Below, piece after piece: positions 9,114 through 21,970 of a stretch of DNA of 64,000 nt. The notes beneath the pieces were generated by a model, which had not been told where the DNA came from, did no database searches, and saw only the letters and a program-made list of their open reading frames with translations. Every line of letters begins with the position of its first letter. Within the stretch, counting starts at the first letter, position 1. Origin of the DNA: Acorus gramineus. Lineage: Eukaryota > Streptophyta > Magnoliopsida > Acorales > Acoraceae. The stretch lies in the NCBI GenBank assembly GCA_030737835.1, contig CM060849.1:10861768-10925767 (forward strand), given 5' to 3'. Both the position numbers and the translations under genes were made by a program.

Positions 9114-12100
9114 ATGATGCTTCAATCTGATCCCAATTCGCTCCTTAGTGGTGGCGGCATCAGGTCTCTCTGCCCCCCTTCCGCGCTCGCTCTGTTTATT
9201 TTGAAATCAATGATGGTTTTGTTTGGATATTTGTGGTTCTGTTGGTCTTGTTTGATCTTTTGTTGCTGCTGTTGTTGATTGATTGGTTGGGTAATGGGTT
9301 CTTGATCTTCACTGGTGATTATCTATTGAACTTTTGTTCGGGGGAGTTTGTAAATTTTTTTGTTTGTTTGTTGGTTCCTATTTGAATTTGCCGTGTTTAT
9401 TGAAGAATGAGTTTTGTATGGTTTGTGTTTCTAGTTCGATTGATTGATTGATCAGGTCTCTCTCTCTCTCTCTGTCTCTCTCTCTCTCAACAATAATGGG
9501 TTGGTCTGGTTATCTGTCTCTCTGTTGAGTGTTGGTTGATCTTTGTTGTTGATGAATTGATTGGATGGGTTCTTGATCACTGGTATTGATGTAAAAAAAA
9601 AAAAAACATTCTTTTCAATAATGTCAGGGATAGTTCCACAGACAATCCACACATGTTTTGAGGTATATGTTTTTATGAAAATTGTATAAACCTTCATGAT
9701 GTATGGATATAGCCATTGAATGCAAAACATGCAAAATTGCTAACTAGGCATATACACCTTGCTGCATGCATTGAGGTACATGGAATGTCTGTGGGATTGT
9801 GCCCGTGGACTGCATGTAAAAGCGCTCATTTTTTGTTGGTATATTTGTTTATTTGCTATTTTTATTGTAAAATGGTATTAAAAAAAATTACTACTTTTAG
9901 TTCTCAAAATCCAGGGCAAGAAGCCTCAGATTCTATAAAATTATTACATGAATGATTTTATTTCTTCTCTTTATATATTGTTCATGAATTCCGTTGAAGC
10001 AGAATTCTAGGCATTACACTTATGTTAGTTGTTATGATGATGTCGAAATTTGTTTGGAAGTGATTTGGGTAATTCAATTTAATCGACTTAGACTGAAGGC
10101 CAAAATATTTGGGCATGAAATCTCTGTTTGAATGAAATCTTGATTTGATGCTTTTTTGGGTTGTAATTATACTCTTGTTAGATGAAATGATACTTTGCTT
10201 TATTTGAGGTAGTAGAAGCATTCATCCGCAATATTTAAAAAAAATTGTTTTTTTTATTATCAATTTTATTGAATTCGCAACCAAGATATACATTTTTTTT
10301 TGATATCGGAGGGACCCCTCGTGGCTAACCTTATGGTCAAGCTGGGAATATAAATATTGAATTTGCAACCAAGATACACATTGTTAGTATAAGTATTTAT
10401 TGATACTCTATATTTGTAAATCTATAGGTTCTTGTGCACAGACTTCATAAACCCAAGTCATTAGTTTGTAAATATCTATCCATTATTTAGACTGATGTCA
10501 ATTGCATTGGATGCTGAGTTTCTGAGAGCTTTTTCCCCCATTGTTGATAGCTTACTCACTGGAAATAAAAGTGGGAGATTCAGCTATGGATATTCCAGTT
10601 TTCAGGGTAAAAGACCGTCTATGGAAGACTTCTTTGAAACAAGGATATCTGAAGTTGATGGACAGATGGTTGCTTTTTTTGGCGTTTTTGATGGTACATG
10701 TAATTTTTTTGTAAGTCATTATTTCAAAGATAGTAAATGACAGAAAATATGTCAATTTTACATACTTCGATATATAGTTATTATTATAGCTGCTATTTAT
10801 GTAAGACACTTACCCTAAATATATGGTGCAATATATCATGCACGTTTCTTAATGTTGTTTTTTTCTTCTCTCACATCTTTCTGCAATTTAGGACATGGAG
10901 GTTCTCGAACAGCAGAATACCTAAAGAACAATCTCTTCAAGAATTTGAGTAGACATCCAAATTTTATCAAGGATACAAAATCAGCCATTGGTATGTGATT
11001 AATGGATCATCAATTGTGGCATTCACCATTGCTTTCTTACTATTTTCTCTTGCATGGCAGGCATTGATAAAGCTTTATGTTGTTGATGCAGTTGAAGCTT
11101 TTAGACAAACAGATACTGATTTCCTAAAGGAAGAACATAATGAGAAGAAAGATTCTGGTTCAACTGCTTCAACAGCTGTATTGCTCGGTGATCAACTTCT
11201 TGTTGCAAATGTTGGAGACTCCAGGGTTGTTGCATGTAGAGCTGGATCAGGTTCTGCCTTTCTCCTTCAAGATGGAGTGATAAGTAAAATGAGAGTAGAG
11301 ATCTTAGATAAATATGCAATTCGAATTTTATCATTAGTAAAATTTGGTCTTTTATATTTATATATATATACATTGACATGACTTCAATTGAGTATGACAG
11401 TATATATTTCAGTATCTAAACTCCATCAATTTGAGCTTTTTTTTTACAGTAACTCCCCTTATATATTCATCTAATCTAAACACTAAATTCACTCTTCAAT
11501 TTTAGCTTTACTCTGCATGCCTAAATTTTTGCTACATAGTAACCTTTGTGTAGGATATGCTGATGGAATAAATTCCAAAAATTTCTCTACATAATATATG
11601 TTTTTATATATTTGTCATTCTATGAGCAGGCTTGATTGCATCCTTCTAGGGTGGATGTCGTTGATGTTTTTTTAGGTTATGTTTTGTTTAAGCAAATATA
11701 CATAGCTTAATAGTCACTGATCACTTTACAATCAGTATAATAATGTTCAAAGGTGGAGGCTTTATGGGAAAGGATTGAGAGCCTGAGACACCTCAAAAGT
11801 TGAGGTGCAAGCCTAGAAGCACAAAGCATAAACCTCTGAACTTTACTTTTTAAATATGTAATAAATCCTGAATTGAGATTATTTAAACTCATAAAGAAAC
11901 AGCAGACTATTTCATAAATATCAGTGATAAAGCTTTTGCACTCATTCTCATATGAAGGCTCATCAGCTTGTCATAGCTGATGGCCATACAATAAACGGTA
12001 CAAAGAAAATATATAGTTTTATTTTGAGCTTTTACATCCTTTATCAAAAAGAAAAAATAGTTAAAGATATTCATCATCTGAGGTATGTTAAGTAGGTTAC

Positions 12101-14588
12101 TGGATTTGATTGTTGAAAGGGTCATTTTATGAGAATTTTTAGTTTTGAAAATATTGGTTTATGCTAGTGTAAATCCTATGTTTTTATTTAATGCTTATAG
12201 TAGTTTTGGTTTAACCTTAATAAAGTATTTTGGTTTTATATCTGCATTGCACTTATTCACAGCCATTTTTCAGTTCTTTGTTCTTTCCATAATGCCATCT
12301 TGGGTTTGGTGCAGCAATACCATTGTCTATTGATCATAAACCTGATAGGTCTGATGAGCGTGAGAGGATTCAAAACGCTGGTGGGTTTGTTTTTTGGGCA
12401 GGTAGTTGTATATCTCACTCAAACAAGTTTGAAATCAGTCTATAAAAGTTTCACCATAGGAATTTTGTTTAATCATCCACATGATTAGGGACTTGGCGTG
12501 TTGGTGGTGTGCTTGCCGTTTCCCGTGCATTTGGGGACCGGTTGTTGAAACCATATGTCGTCGCGGAGCCTGAAATTCAGGTAGTTTTGCTCATCACTGT
12601 ACTGGGCATCATATGTCCTTTTTTTTTATATATATATAAAAAAAATTCTGATCATATGCATTGTTTTACTGTTATACCCTACAAGCATGTTTTCTGAGAA
12701 CAGTTCAACTATGGTTTCCGACTTTAAAATTGTTGGGAAGAAGAATTTACTTATTGCATTTAGTGATATGTAATCTGATGGCAATCCTTAAATTCATTTA
12801 ACCTATGATGGATGAAAATGTGGTCTTTGATTGTAATGATGAGATAATAGGTTACCTTTTTTTGTGGAGAACAGATAGCACATTAGATTAAATGTGGTAC
12901 AATGTCGAGATACAGAAAAGAAACAAACAAAAAAAGCAAGAAAAGCAGTTCATAGAGCCAGTAGAAAGTTCTATAAAGCTCTAGTAATTCAGGATCCACA
13001 TCTATACTTCAATTGCCAATTTACCACCTGCGAAGCTTACATTTCTCTCCCGCACAATTGATGCCCCAGTCCTTCATGAAATGCTTAGTGGATTCCCAAA
13101 TTCTCTCGAGGTATGCTGCACCCCCATTGAAGACAACATGATTCCTGGTCAGTGATATTGTCCATACCCCGGACGGAATGATTCCTGTTCCCTCATTGGA
13201 GGATGGTTTTTGAAGTACACAAATTATAAAAATCTGAAAATTGATTATGCCAGTTTTACATTATTGACTGCCAACTTCTTTTGATTGTTTTGTTAAATAA
13301 ATGCTTTGAGATTGTTATGGTGGGCTTGCTCATAGATGGATGCATCAACTTGACCGTGTATTGTCTTAAATATGGCAGGAAGAAGAAATTGATGGCATTG
13401 AATTTTTAATTATAGCAAGTGATGGACTTTGGAATGTTGTAACCAACAAGGTAACTGCTATTTTGTTTTCATATTGTATAAGAATAAATCCTAAGCAGTT
13501 CACTGTGAATAATTTCTAACAATAGTTATTTCCAGTGTGATGATTGTATAAAAAATAGGCAAGGTCTTCTAATCTGATGGATTACAATGTGGAAAATGTA
13601 GGTTTATTGGGATGAATTATATGTAATTTATTCTTATTTCTTATCATCAGGTTCTTAAATGGGAAAATAGCATTCTTTGTTTGTTCCCAGAAAAGACATT
13701 CCTATTTCAAGAATTCGAAGAATGCTTGCAATGCCAAAATCTTTAGTTTTTAGCTGGATGAGCTTCATGCTTCCAATTACACAACTAAGATCAACTTTTA
13801 GTATGAGGGTCTGGTTGTCTGAGTAGTTATATTTATATTTTGCATCAGAATCACTTAGGTACGGTTTGATTGGTGGTATTCTAGGTGGTTTCTGTTTCCA
13901 TCTTAAGATTATGAGGAAAGTGTAAAATCCCCCGGTTTTGTTGGTGTTATTGTTAGAAGTAAATGTTGGCTGCACCGAATTCAAAATTAGGGAAAATAGG
14001 ATGGAATCATAATCCTACTATGGATTGTCTTTTTAAATCCTACCTGAAAAGGATTTCCTTCTCACCACATGCTTATTATTTTTTGTTATATACCTGCATT
14101 TAATAAACAAAGTTACATTTGGATCCTTTTTCACTTCCAATTCTCATCTTGTGCCTGAAGTTGCTGACTTTCAAAAATGCAAAAGGAAAATGTTATGCTC
14201 GATCCTTTTTTAGTCACTCTCGTTGCAGACCACACAGGTTTGAGATTTCTAAATTATGTACTTGTGAATGAAGTAAATTCTTTTATAAAAAAAGAAATTA
14301 AATGCATTTGTACGAATTGAATGCGTATATTAAAGAAGTGTTTCATAATAGAGTATATATTGCGTGAGGTGATTTCATGTACTATATTAGTAACATGGCA
14401 TCTCCAAAATTAACTGCAAAAAATTATCTCAAAATCTGCTTTATGCAATCTTTGTGTAGGATGCGGTGGCCATCGTGCAAGAGATTCCAGATGCAGAAAC
14501 ATCAGCCAGAAGGCTTACAGAAGAGGCGTACGCTCGCGGAAGCTCAGACAACATTACTTGCCTTGTTGTTAGATTCGAGTATTCATGA
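9114..14588 (+). CDS. Protein phosphatase 2C (PPM family), complete, eight exons
   Basis: Mg/Mn-dependent serine/threonine phosphatase. Exons: 9114-9163, 10491-10693, 10892-10990, 11092-11250, 12315-12401, 12489-12580, 13379-13450, 14460-14588. All phases agree and give 296 residues. The PP2C motifs come in order: [26 protein letters not shown] (metal-binding Asp), [58 protein letters not shown] and [10 protein letters not shown] with the last metal-binding Asp. All expected acidic metal ligands are present, so an active enzyme is predicted. It resembles the compact Arabidopsis PP2C59-type proteins, with a short N-terminus ([15 protein letters not shown]) and no membrane segment. The first exon is the least certain: its donor is AG|GTCTCT, and starting at ATG 10495 would lose only 18 residues. 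Intron 6 contains a LINE relic. Confidence 0.9.
12856..13207 (-). mobile_element. LINE 3'-end relic in PP2C intron 6
   Basis: Read on the minus strand, 13200-13000 encodes [17 protein letters not shown] followed by [15 protein letters not shown], the same C-terminal pattern (W..SRN..VF, then W) seen in the LINE at 779-1544. A T-run at about 12858-12864 would be its poly-A tail. Boundaries are approximate and no target duplication was found. Confidence 0.6.
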
Positions 14589-15107
14589 ACATCCATCTAG
14601 TTGATTTGGTGTTGATGGTCCTTGCTGGCATTTTTCTTTGGTGCTAATCGCATTTTATACCGATTTTTTTAAAAATTCATGTTAGCAATCGTAATTATGA
14701 TTAGCTAATCAAATTTTTAAGGTTCTGTATATGCTCTCATAGTGTCATGTACTGATACATTTTTTTGATCCGTGTAATTCCTCCATTTTTTTTTTTGGTG
14801 TGTCATTATTTTCCTATTGATGTGAACAGATAACTCAGTTGATCTATTATGGGTGTTACATACTAATTCTTTTAAATGTTTGAGTGCAGTCTTGCATGTC
14901 TATATTTTTTTATCTCATTAAATGAAACATATAATTTTTTCATACAATTCATTTATAAAAGTTATATATATAATCATTACATGAATCAAATTTTATTCTG
15001 AATGGGTGACACTTAACCTGGTCCTTTTTAGAATTATAAAACATTGCTAGAGAATGACAAACTTTTTTTATTAACTGTGTAGCATCCCTAGAATTTTCGC
15101 ATTCTTA
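14589..15107. other. PP2C 3' flank, no further gene
   Basis: AT-rich sequence following the PP2C stop. It probably contains the 3' UTR (AATAAA-like and T-rich stretches), but I cannot fix a polyadenylation site. Confidence 0.4.
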
Positions 15108-15116
15108 TAATTTTAA

Positions 15117-15856
15117 GGGTTTTTTGCATGTATACCATTAAAAAGTATGGTATTTATTTTTGCATAACTATAAATAACGTATTATTTTTATACCATTAGA
15201 ATTTTTTTGAAAGTAAAAACATGCCCTCTTTTATCTTTTTAACTAAAATGAACTTTAACTATAGTTAATTTCTTAACCAAGAAATAAAAATGATAAAAAA
15301 AACCTTAACATGTAAGATTTTTCATAATGTAAATAATTAAACATAATAATCTAATTAAGTTTATGTTCTTTCCAAATCAATCGTGATCCATTCAACTTCA
15401 TTCTTCTTTTCTATTCTTTTAATCAGGATCTATATTTAAAAAAAAAATTATCATTTTGTAATATATATGATTAATTGTTCTCAAAATAATTTTATTTTAT
15501 TTTTATTAATATAAGTATTAATAATTATTACATTTTTGCTAATAAATAGTTTATATGATTAATTTTTATGTTTTTGAATTTTAGATGAAATTATTTTTTC
15601 ATATTAATTAAAATTAAAAAAATTATTTTAATAAATATTGTATTTGGTAAAGTAATATATGCATAAAAAAGAAGAAGGGTAATTTGATCATTTTTTCAAA
15701 ACTTTAACGGTTTTAATGAAAATTTGGATGAAAATTAACTAGGATGGTAAATATGTATAAGTTATATATATTTCAATGGTATAAAAATAAATAGGTTATT
15801 TGGAGTGATATAAAATTAAATAGCATGTTTTTTAATGGTATACATGCAAAAAACCC
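15117..15856. mobile_element. Mutator-like MITE, GCATATATACC-TIR family, copy 2
   Basis: A 740-bp element bounded by GGGTTTTTTGCATGTATACC at both ends in inverted orientation. The arms continue to match for about 90 bp (ATTAAAAA, then a TTATTTTTATACCATT block). It is flanked by a perfect 9-bp duplication TAATTTTAA (15108-15116 and 15857-15865), the size made by Mutator-like transposases. No coding capacity. Confidence 0.88.
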
Positions 15857-15865
15857 TAATTTTAA

Positions 15866-16589
15866 AAGGGGAAAAATCCAAATAACCCCATGTAAATTGT
15901 TTGAAATCCATAAAATCCTTGGTTTTTTTTTTCTAAAATGCATAAAACCTCTTGAAAATATCTATGTAAATCCAAATACCCTCGAGTTAAACTTCCGTTG
16001 ATAATGAGGAATATTCAATTTACAGTTGTTATTTGAATTTTTCCTTTAAAAAAAAAGGGACAGGTGAAACGTGGTACAATAATAATGGAGCATTGATGTT
16101 CAATTTTCCAAGCCAAACGGCTGATCCTCTTCCCCATAAACCAGACTTGCCTTGGTTGCCCAACTTTAAGGAAATCTTTTCCTTTATTTCTGGTGCATGT
16201 TTTCATGTCACATGGACCATCTATAAAATCTTATATATCTAATAATATTAGCCAGCTAGTTAGCTATAAGTAGCCTTTGTAGCATATAATATTTTATACT
16301 AACATTATGCTGTAGTTGATTTAAATACATATCAAGTAAAACTTTTGATCCATTGGGTTATCACCTTTGCGTGATCTTTTCAAACATCTTGGGCCACTCA
16401 TGTCCTTCAATAAGCTACAACCTCATATAAATATATAGTTTCATGTAACATGGCATGTATATTCATAAAAATAAAATGTATATTATAATATTAATTGTAT
16501 ATATCTATTTATAAAATAAAAAAATACATGATCTAAGTGCATCAAGAAAACATGTATGACATGTTCTAAGCTAACATGAGAAATTGGGG
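15866..16589. other. Intergenic, nothing recognised
   Basis: AT-rich DNA with short frames on both strands at 16015-16242 that overlap antisense and match no family I know. Confidence 0.4.
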
Positions 16590-16872
16590 ATGCTACATAG
16601 CAAAGGCGGTGGAGGTCCGCTTCCGAGAGGGGAGATTGTATACTGCGGGGTGATGGACGGGAAGGTGGATCTCCCGTTTGGTTAGATAACTCTTTTAACC
16701 GGGAGTTGGGGCCTATTTGCGAGGCCTATGTTCGCTTTGTTGTTTTTTTTGTTTGAATTTTTCTTTATTCCTTTTGTTTTGTGTCTATGACTACTTTATC
16801 TCATTTTAAAATTTGTAATTCGAATTTAATAATGAAATCGGATAGCAAATGCTTATATTTTCTTAAAAAAAT
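16590..16872 (+). mobile_element. LINE 3' tail
   Basis: A GC-richer stretch is followed by a T-rich 3' untranslated part and the terminal block TTGTAATTCGAATTTAATAA, ATGAAATCGGATAGCAAAT, then TATTTTCTT plus an A-run. The same terminal block occurs inverted at 63486-63580, which defines one LINE subfamily. The left boundary is approximate. Confidence 0.6.
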
Positions 16873-17120
16873 AGATCATATAAATTATTAGTTTATTATT
16901 TATCATCAGTGAAAGAAACTCCGTATGCGATTGGAAATAAGAAATACATGTAGTTATCATACATTGTGGTTGCCCTTAACTCGGAGATGATATATGAATA
17001 TTTTGTGATGCGCATTGTACTTTTTCAACGTACTCCAAGTTCACTACACAAGATTTCTTTTAACTTAATGTCCTTTGATCACTTTTAATTACCATGGCAT
17101 AAGTTTGTTTTAGTGACTTA

Positions 17121-17305
17121 GGCTCCGTTTGGCGGAGCGGTTTTGTAGACGCTCAAACAAATAGGTTTCCTATTTTCTACATTTGATGGGTGAGTGTGCG
17201 GTTATTGTGTATTTTTTGGATGTCTTCGTCAACGCTCAAAAAAACCCTTTGGTGTTTCTCCCCCGATTCCGCACCGGCAGCCAAAAGGTGCTCCCAAAGG
17301 GAGCC
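17121..17305. mobile_element. Tourist-like MITE (PIF/Harbinger type)
   Basis: The ends GGCTCCGTTTGG and, inverted, GGCTCCCTTTGG bound a 185-bp segment. It is flanked by TTA on both sides (17118-17120, 17306-17308), the three-base duplication of PIF/Harbinger elements. Confidence 0.72.
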
Positions 17306-17308
17306 TTA

Positions 17309-18148
17309 AACAATGACAAACATAAATGGGGACCCATATATAATTAAAGTAAAATTTGGTGTAATTTTTTTGGATGTGTGATTAGAGAAACTTAAATCAA
17401 GCTAAATATCATAGTTATAAATTTTGTTATAACTCATTGAACTATGTTCCAAGAACAAATCACATGTATCAAGTCTCATTTAAATTAGAATGTTAAAGAT
17501 CGTTGCTCCATGTTTGATCATGTTATATCACAAGTTTTATTAGTGGTTCCTAGACTTTACCATGATCTTAACCCACATAATTTTTCCATCAAATTATCCA
17601 AAAAATATAAGGTACTAAAGATGATCTTCAGGTTGATCCCCTTTCAAAACTTGTTAGATTATATGGATCTTATCAGATTTTATCAATGTAATACATGTCT
17701 ACCACATGAGATCTCTACATTTGTCGGGGACTAGCGAGACCTAACCTGACTGAATCTCACTGAATCTCGCATCTTTATGAATACATTATATGTTCTTCAC
17801 ATCCTAATTCAATCAATTCTCCCAAAAATATCTCTCTGTGCTCGAAATTGTAGTTGAAAAATATAAATTTTAAGCTTCCGAATTATACCACTTAAACATC
17901 CAAATTTGTGTCGAATTAATATCTGTTTATGATCGAATATTGAAATCAATGTAATGTATCTGATTCATATCAGGTTCATTGATATAGTCTTATCACATCC
18001 ATCACAAATAGTGCCCCATTTCCAATCACATGATACACAAACCTACATCATAATTCAACAAAAAAAAAAAAAAAAAACACACGAACATATCAACCTCAGA
18101 AACTCCATTTTTTTTTGAAAAAAAAAGAAAAAAAAGAAAGAAAAGAAG
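17309..18148. other. Intergenic, 3' side of the U-box gene
   Basis: AT-rich; the A-rich stretch at 18060-18147 directly follows the U-box stop codon on its coding strand. No other gene seen. Confidence 0.4.
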
Positions 18149-19285
18149 TTAACCCTGTACATTCCCCATGCATCTAAGCAACTTAAGCAAAGCCTTGGCC
18201 TTGGCCTTCCCTGTGGACCCACACTGGCTCTGCATCAGCAACAACAGCCTCCCCACCACCCCCGCCTCCACCGCCTTCTCTCGCGCCTTCTCCGACCCCC
18301 GACAAACCTCCGCTAACGCCCCCACCGCGTGTTCGCTCCCCTCGTGTTCCGCCACCCTGAACACCATCCCCACCAACTCCCCGACCGCGCCCATCGCGCG
18401 CTCCCCTGCCCCCTCCTCGCCCATCAGCACCTCCACCGCCCCCAACGCGCGCACACACCCGCCCCCATCGACGCGCGCGCGCGACGCGTACCTCACCAGC
18501 CCCTCGACCGCGCCGCACTCCACGAGGCGCGCGCGCGCGTGATTGTTCGTCTCAACCGCGCGCGCCAACGCGCACACGGACGCCGCGGCCGCGTCGGAGA
18601 CCTCGCGCTCCTCGTGCCGCAAGAGCGTCACCAGTTCTTCGACGATCGGTTTCTGCGCGCGCGCGATCATCGCGCAGAGCGCGCGCGCGTCGGGGGAGGA
18701 GGCGATCGATTCCAGGAGGCGGCATAGGCCGCGCTTCACGCGCGCGTCGCCACGCACCATTAGATCGAAGAGTCTCTCTTGGTTGGGCAATTCTTTGAGC
18801 ATGTTGAGGTGACCCATTATGGAAGGCGAGCTCAAGAGACTCACGACGCATTCGAGGGCCTCTGTCGCGAGAGTGATCTCGTCGGATAAGAGGAGACGGA
18901 CGAGCTCGCGCTCAACCGAGCGTTTGTGCTCGGTCGGGGACTCGCGGAGCTTCTTGAGCGTGTCGAGCTTCGTGTTGATGGAGGTTTCGATCGATGCGAG
19001 GTTGTGTTTGAAGAGCGGGAGAGAAGAGTTGGTGTCGTCAGGGGATTGGGGGCTTTCGTGGGGAGCGGTGGAGAGGAGCCAATTGTCGATGAGGGCACGG
19101 AGGGTGGTGTTGGGGACGAGGGAGGCATCGCGGAGGCGTTGCATGGTGACAGGGCATGTGAGGTTCCCGCTGGAGAGCCACCTCTCAATGGCGGGACGGT
19201 CGTAGGTCTGGCCAGTGCTAAGAGTCACAGGATCGGTGAAGAGGTCTAAGCTTATTGGACACACGAACAATGGTGGAATGCTCAT
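18149..19285 (-). CDS. U-box E3 ubiquitin ligase with ARM repeats (PUB25/26-like), intronless
   Basis: E3 ligase of the plant U-box class, which recruits E2-ubiquitin through the U-box and substrates through armadillo repeats. I start at the second in-frame Met (MSIPPLFVCPIS, 378 residues), because family members begin just so. An upstream Met at 19354 would add 23 residues. The U-box covers about residues 5-75 (PLFVCPISLDLFTDPVTLST, GQTYDRPAIERWLSSGN, TCPVTMQRLRD). Leucine-rich ARM-type helices follow to the end (for example ALECVVSLLSS, KRGLCRLLESIAS, EVSDAAAASVCALARAVE, KAKALLKLLR). The 3' half of the coding sequence is saturated with CGC/GCG, unlike the AT-rich surroundings. No intron. 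Other PUB subgroups with a bare U-box plus ARM layout are possible. Confidence 0.92.
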   Translation of the reverse strand: MSIPPLFVCPISLDLFTDPVTLSTGQTYDRPAIERWLSSGNLTCPVTMQRLRDASLVPNTTLRALIDNWLLSTAPHESPQSPDDTNSSLPLFKHNLASIETSINTKLDTLKKLRESPTEHKRSVERELVRLLLSDEITLATEALECVVSLLSSPSIMGHLNMLKELPNQERLFDLMVRGDARVKRGLCRLLESIASSPDARALCAMIARAQKPIVEELVTLLRHEEREVSDAAAASVCALARAVETNNHARARLVECGAVEGLVRYASRARVDGGGCVRALGAVEVLMGEEGAGERAMGAVGELVGMVFRVAEHEGSEHAVGALAEVCRGSEKAREKAVEAGVVGRLLLLMQSQCGSTGKAKAKALLKLLRCMGNVQG

Positions 19286-21970
19286 CCTTAATCTTGTTGT
19301 TAAAAGAAAATCCAAACATCCATGAAAATAATGCTTCTTGCTGTGGAAAAACAACTTTTTAGGAATCTAACAGATGTATGATTTTTTTTTTTTTTATCAT
19401 AAAAAAACTATTTTTAGAAACTGTTATAAGTGAAAAGTTGTTGGAAAGAAAAGAAGATTCAAAATATCAACTTTGAATTCCTCTAATGGAAATGATGAAA
19501 AACACACACCCACCGGCCACACACAAAAAGCATGTAAATATTAGAGAAAAAAAATGGTCTCTATTGTATGGATGATGAAGTGCTACAAATGATGGGTGGG
19601 TTTTTGAGTGAAAACAAAGACCAAAGAATGCTCTTGCATGTTTTAAAAACAGAAATGATGCATCAAAGAAAAACCAGTACTGATTCTGCTGATTAACAAC
19701 ATGCATGATGTGGTCTCTGCATGTTGGATAAGAGAAGTAGGAGCCTCCACTGACTATAAAGGGATATCAAAGGGGGGATAGAGAGAGAGGGTATCTGGAG
19801 ATCCAATCAATAAAAGTGTTTCTGCGTTGGTGGGATTGGGAGGATCTTTAGATGGGTCAGATGGAAAATAAGAAGGGTACAAAACATGGATGATGGTCAC
19901 TGGGTTCTTGTTCTCATCCGGGGGGGTGGGGGTGGGGGCGGATTATAAAATATATAATGATTCATATATAATAATCATAAGTCTGTATCTCTTCCTCACT
20001 ATTCAGCCAGTCAAAATGAAATCTTTGAATCTATAGATAAGCCTGTTTTTCATGTTGTTTTATGAGATTTACAAGTTTAGACTCTATACAAATCATGTTT
20101 TCCTTATATGCCCTCATGGAAAACATAATCATGCCCTTACCATCCATTCATTTGTTTTTTTATGCGATGTCTCCTGAGATTCAACTTTAGTGGAAAGAAA
20201 ATCTAGACAAAAGACACACATTAATGGAATAAAAAATTAATCATAATTAGAAAATTTACTTATATACGCGGAAAAGAGTAGGAAATAGTTTGTTATATCA
20301 AGTAATCAAAATATACAACAAAATATCTCTTAACCTCTCTCCTTATCATCTCTCCTTCCTCTCTAAAAAATTTGGTCTCTTTCTAAGCAATTTATTTATC
20401 TTAATCCTAATACTAAAGAAATTATATATATAAGACTCACACTATCCTTACAATTATTACAATTATTGAGTATTCAGACCCATACCTTTCCTATTGTCAT
20501 TTTGCCTTCTCTTGCTAAAATGCATAATATCTCATAACAATTTACAAAGAGTATAATGTGTGAAATAACATTTTTATCTTTGCTTTTAAAGCACTATGTA
20601 TGAAAATAATTATTTATTTTTTTTAAAAAAAATCTAGTATATCTCTGTATATATTTTATTTTTTTACAACAATATATACTTTAATAAACAAATGTATAAT
20701 TTTGTAGAAACAAAAAAAGTCAATAAAGTCTGCGTATAGGATCTAACGTATCAATTTTTTTTCTTATTTTATTAATTATCAAGGTTGTTATAGAGTGTGC
20801 AAGATGCACAGCATCTTCTTGACATGTTGCCCAATTTCAAAAAACAAGTATATATTTCAATAAATTATGTTTCAAAAGTGTCGTGTATGTAAATAATTAA
20901 TTATGATTTCGTGAAAGTATATGCATGCAAATATGAGATCTAGGAGGGTTTCTATGCAAACTTCCCTTAACATGTAAGGAGTGTGATACACAGCGTGGTC
21001 AGTCTCATGATAGTCATAGGAGACACGAGGATTAACATTGAATGTGGAATATAGTGCCAGAATACCTATTATTCCACACCTTCCACATGACTGCAATTTA
21101 TTCTACATTTTAAGGTAAATTCTCATGTCTATATACTACACTTATATTATTGATTAATTAATTAATTTGTTAGTGCAAGGTTATCCCCATCCGTAGATCC
21201 TGGGCCCATCCCAATAAGAAAAAGAAAAAAAAATCATGTAATTTTTTTTAATTAAAACATATTAAACCCACTCCTATTTTTCCCACCCCAGTAGATCCTA
21301 ACTCCACCCCAACACTCTCCCACATTCCTCGGCTGCTCCAGTCTCTGCAGCTGTCTGGTGGTGGTGCTGGTGATATGCGATGGCCACGATGGTGGTGGAT
21401 GGTCGTCTCAGTGGTGGTTGTGGTGGTATGTGACGAGTGGCGGTGGTGGTGGAACAACAGGGACGCAGTTGGAGGAAAGTACAATAGCGCCATGGAGGGG
21501 AAACAGATGGGAATGATGTTAGCTTGGGGGAGTACTATGAATGGGGTGGGGTTCAAGGCTGATATAGATTATGTATGTAGGGGTGGGCTTAGATGTTACA
21601 AATATGGGTGATTGGGTTGAATATTGGGGTGGGAAATAACCTATCCAATTATACCTATGACTGCACAATGAAAAATGATACATCTTGCTTAAAAATCGTT
21701 TCAAAATTATCAGAGCTTACTCTTTGCTTAAGGTTATATACGCTTTGATGATTTTTTTTCTGTATTTTTAAAGTGCTTAGAACCTTCAAATAAATGTATA
21801 TGACCTATAGATGATTTTTTAGATTGGGTGTATCAAAGCTCTTGCACAATTCTTCGTCTGATATGATTAGAAGCGTGATCCGTAATTAATAATGACTATA
21901 AATAACATGGAGTTGGCCAACTAACAAACTAAAAAGATGATAACCTATTTAGCAATATTAAAAAAAAGAA
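19286..21970. other. Long intergenic stretch, no gene recognised
   Basis: AT-rich upstream region of the U-box gene. It includes a G-tract cluster at 19919-19942 (possible G-quadruplex). Around 21178-21647 lies a segment whose ends, AAGGTTATCCCCATCC and inverted ATAGGTTATTTCCCACCCC, resemble loosely the TIR element at 52826. Frames here look like chance. Confidence 0.4.

Noticed and set aside
18168-19249. Long frames antisense to or shifted against the U-box gene
   Set aside because: Shadows caused by high GC and few stop codons; the sense frame alone has U-box and ARM patterns.
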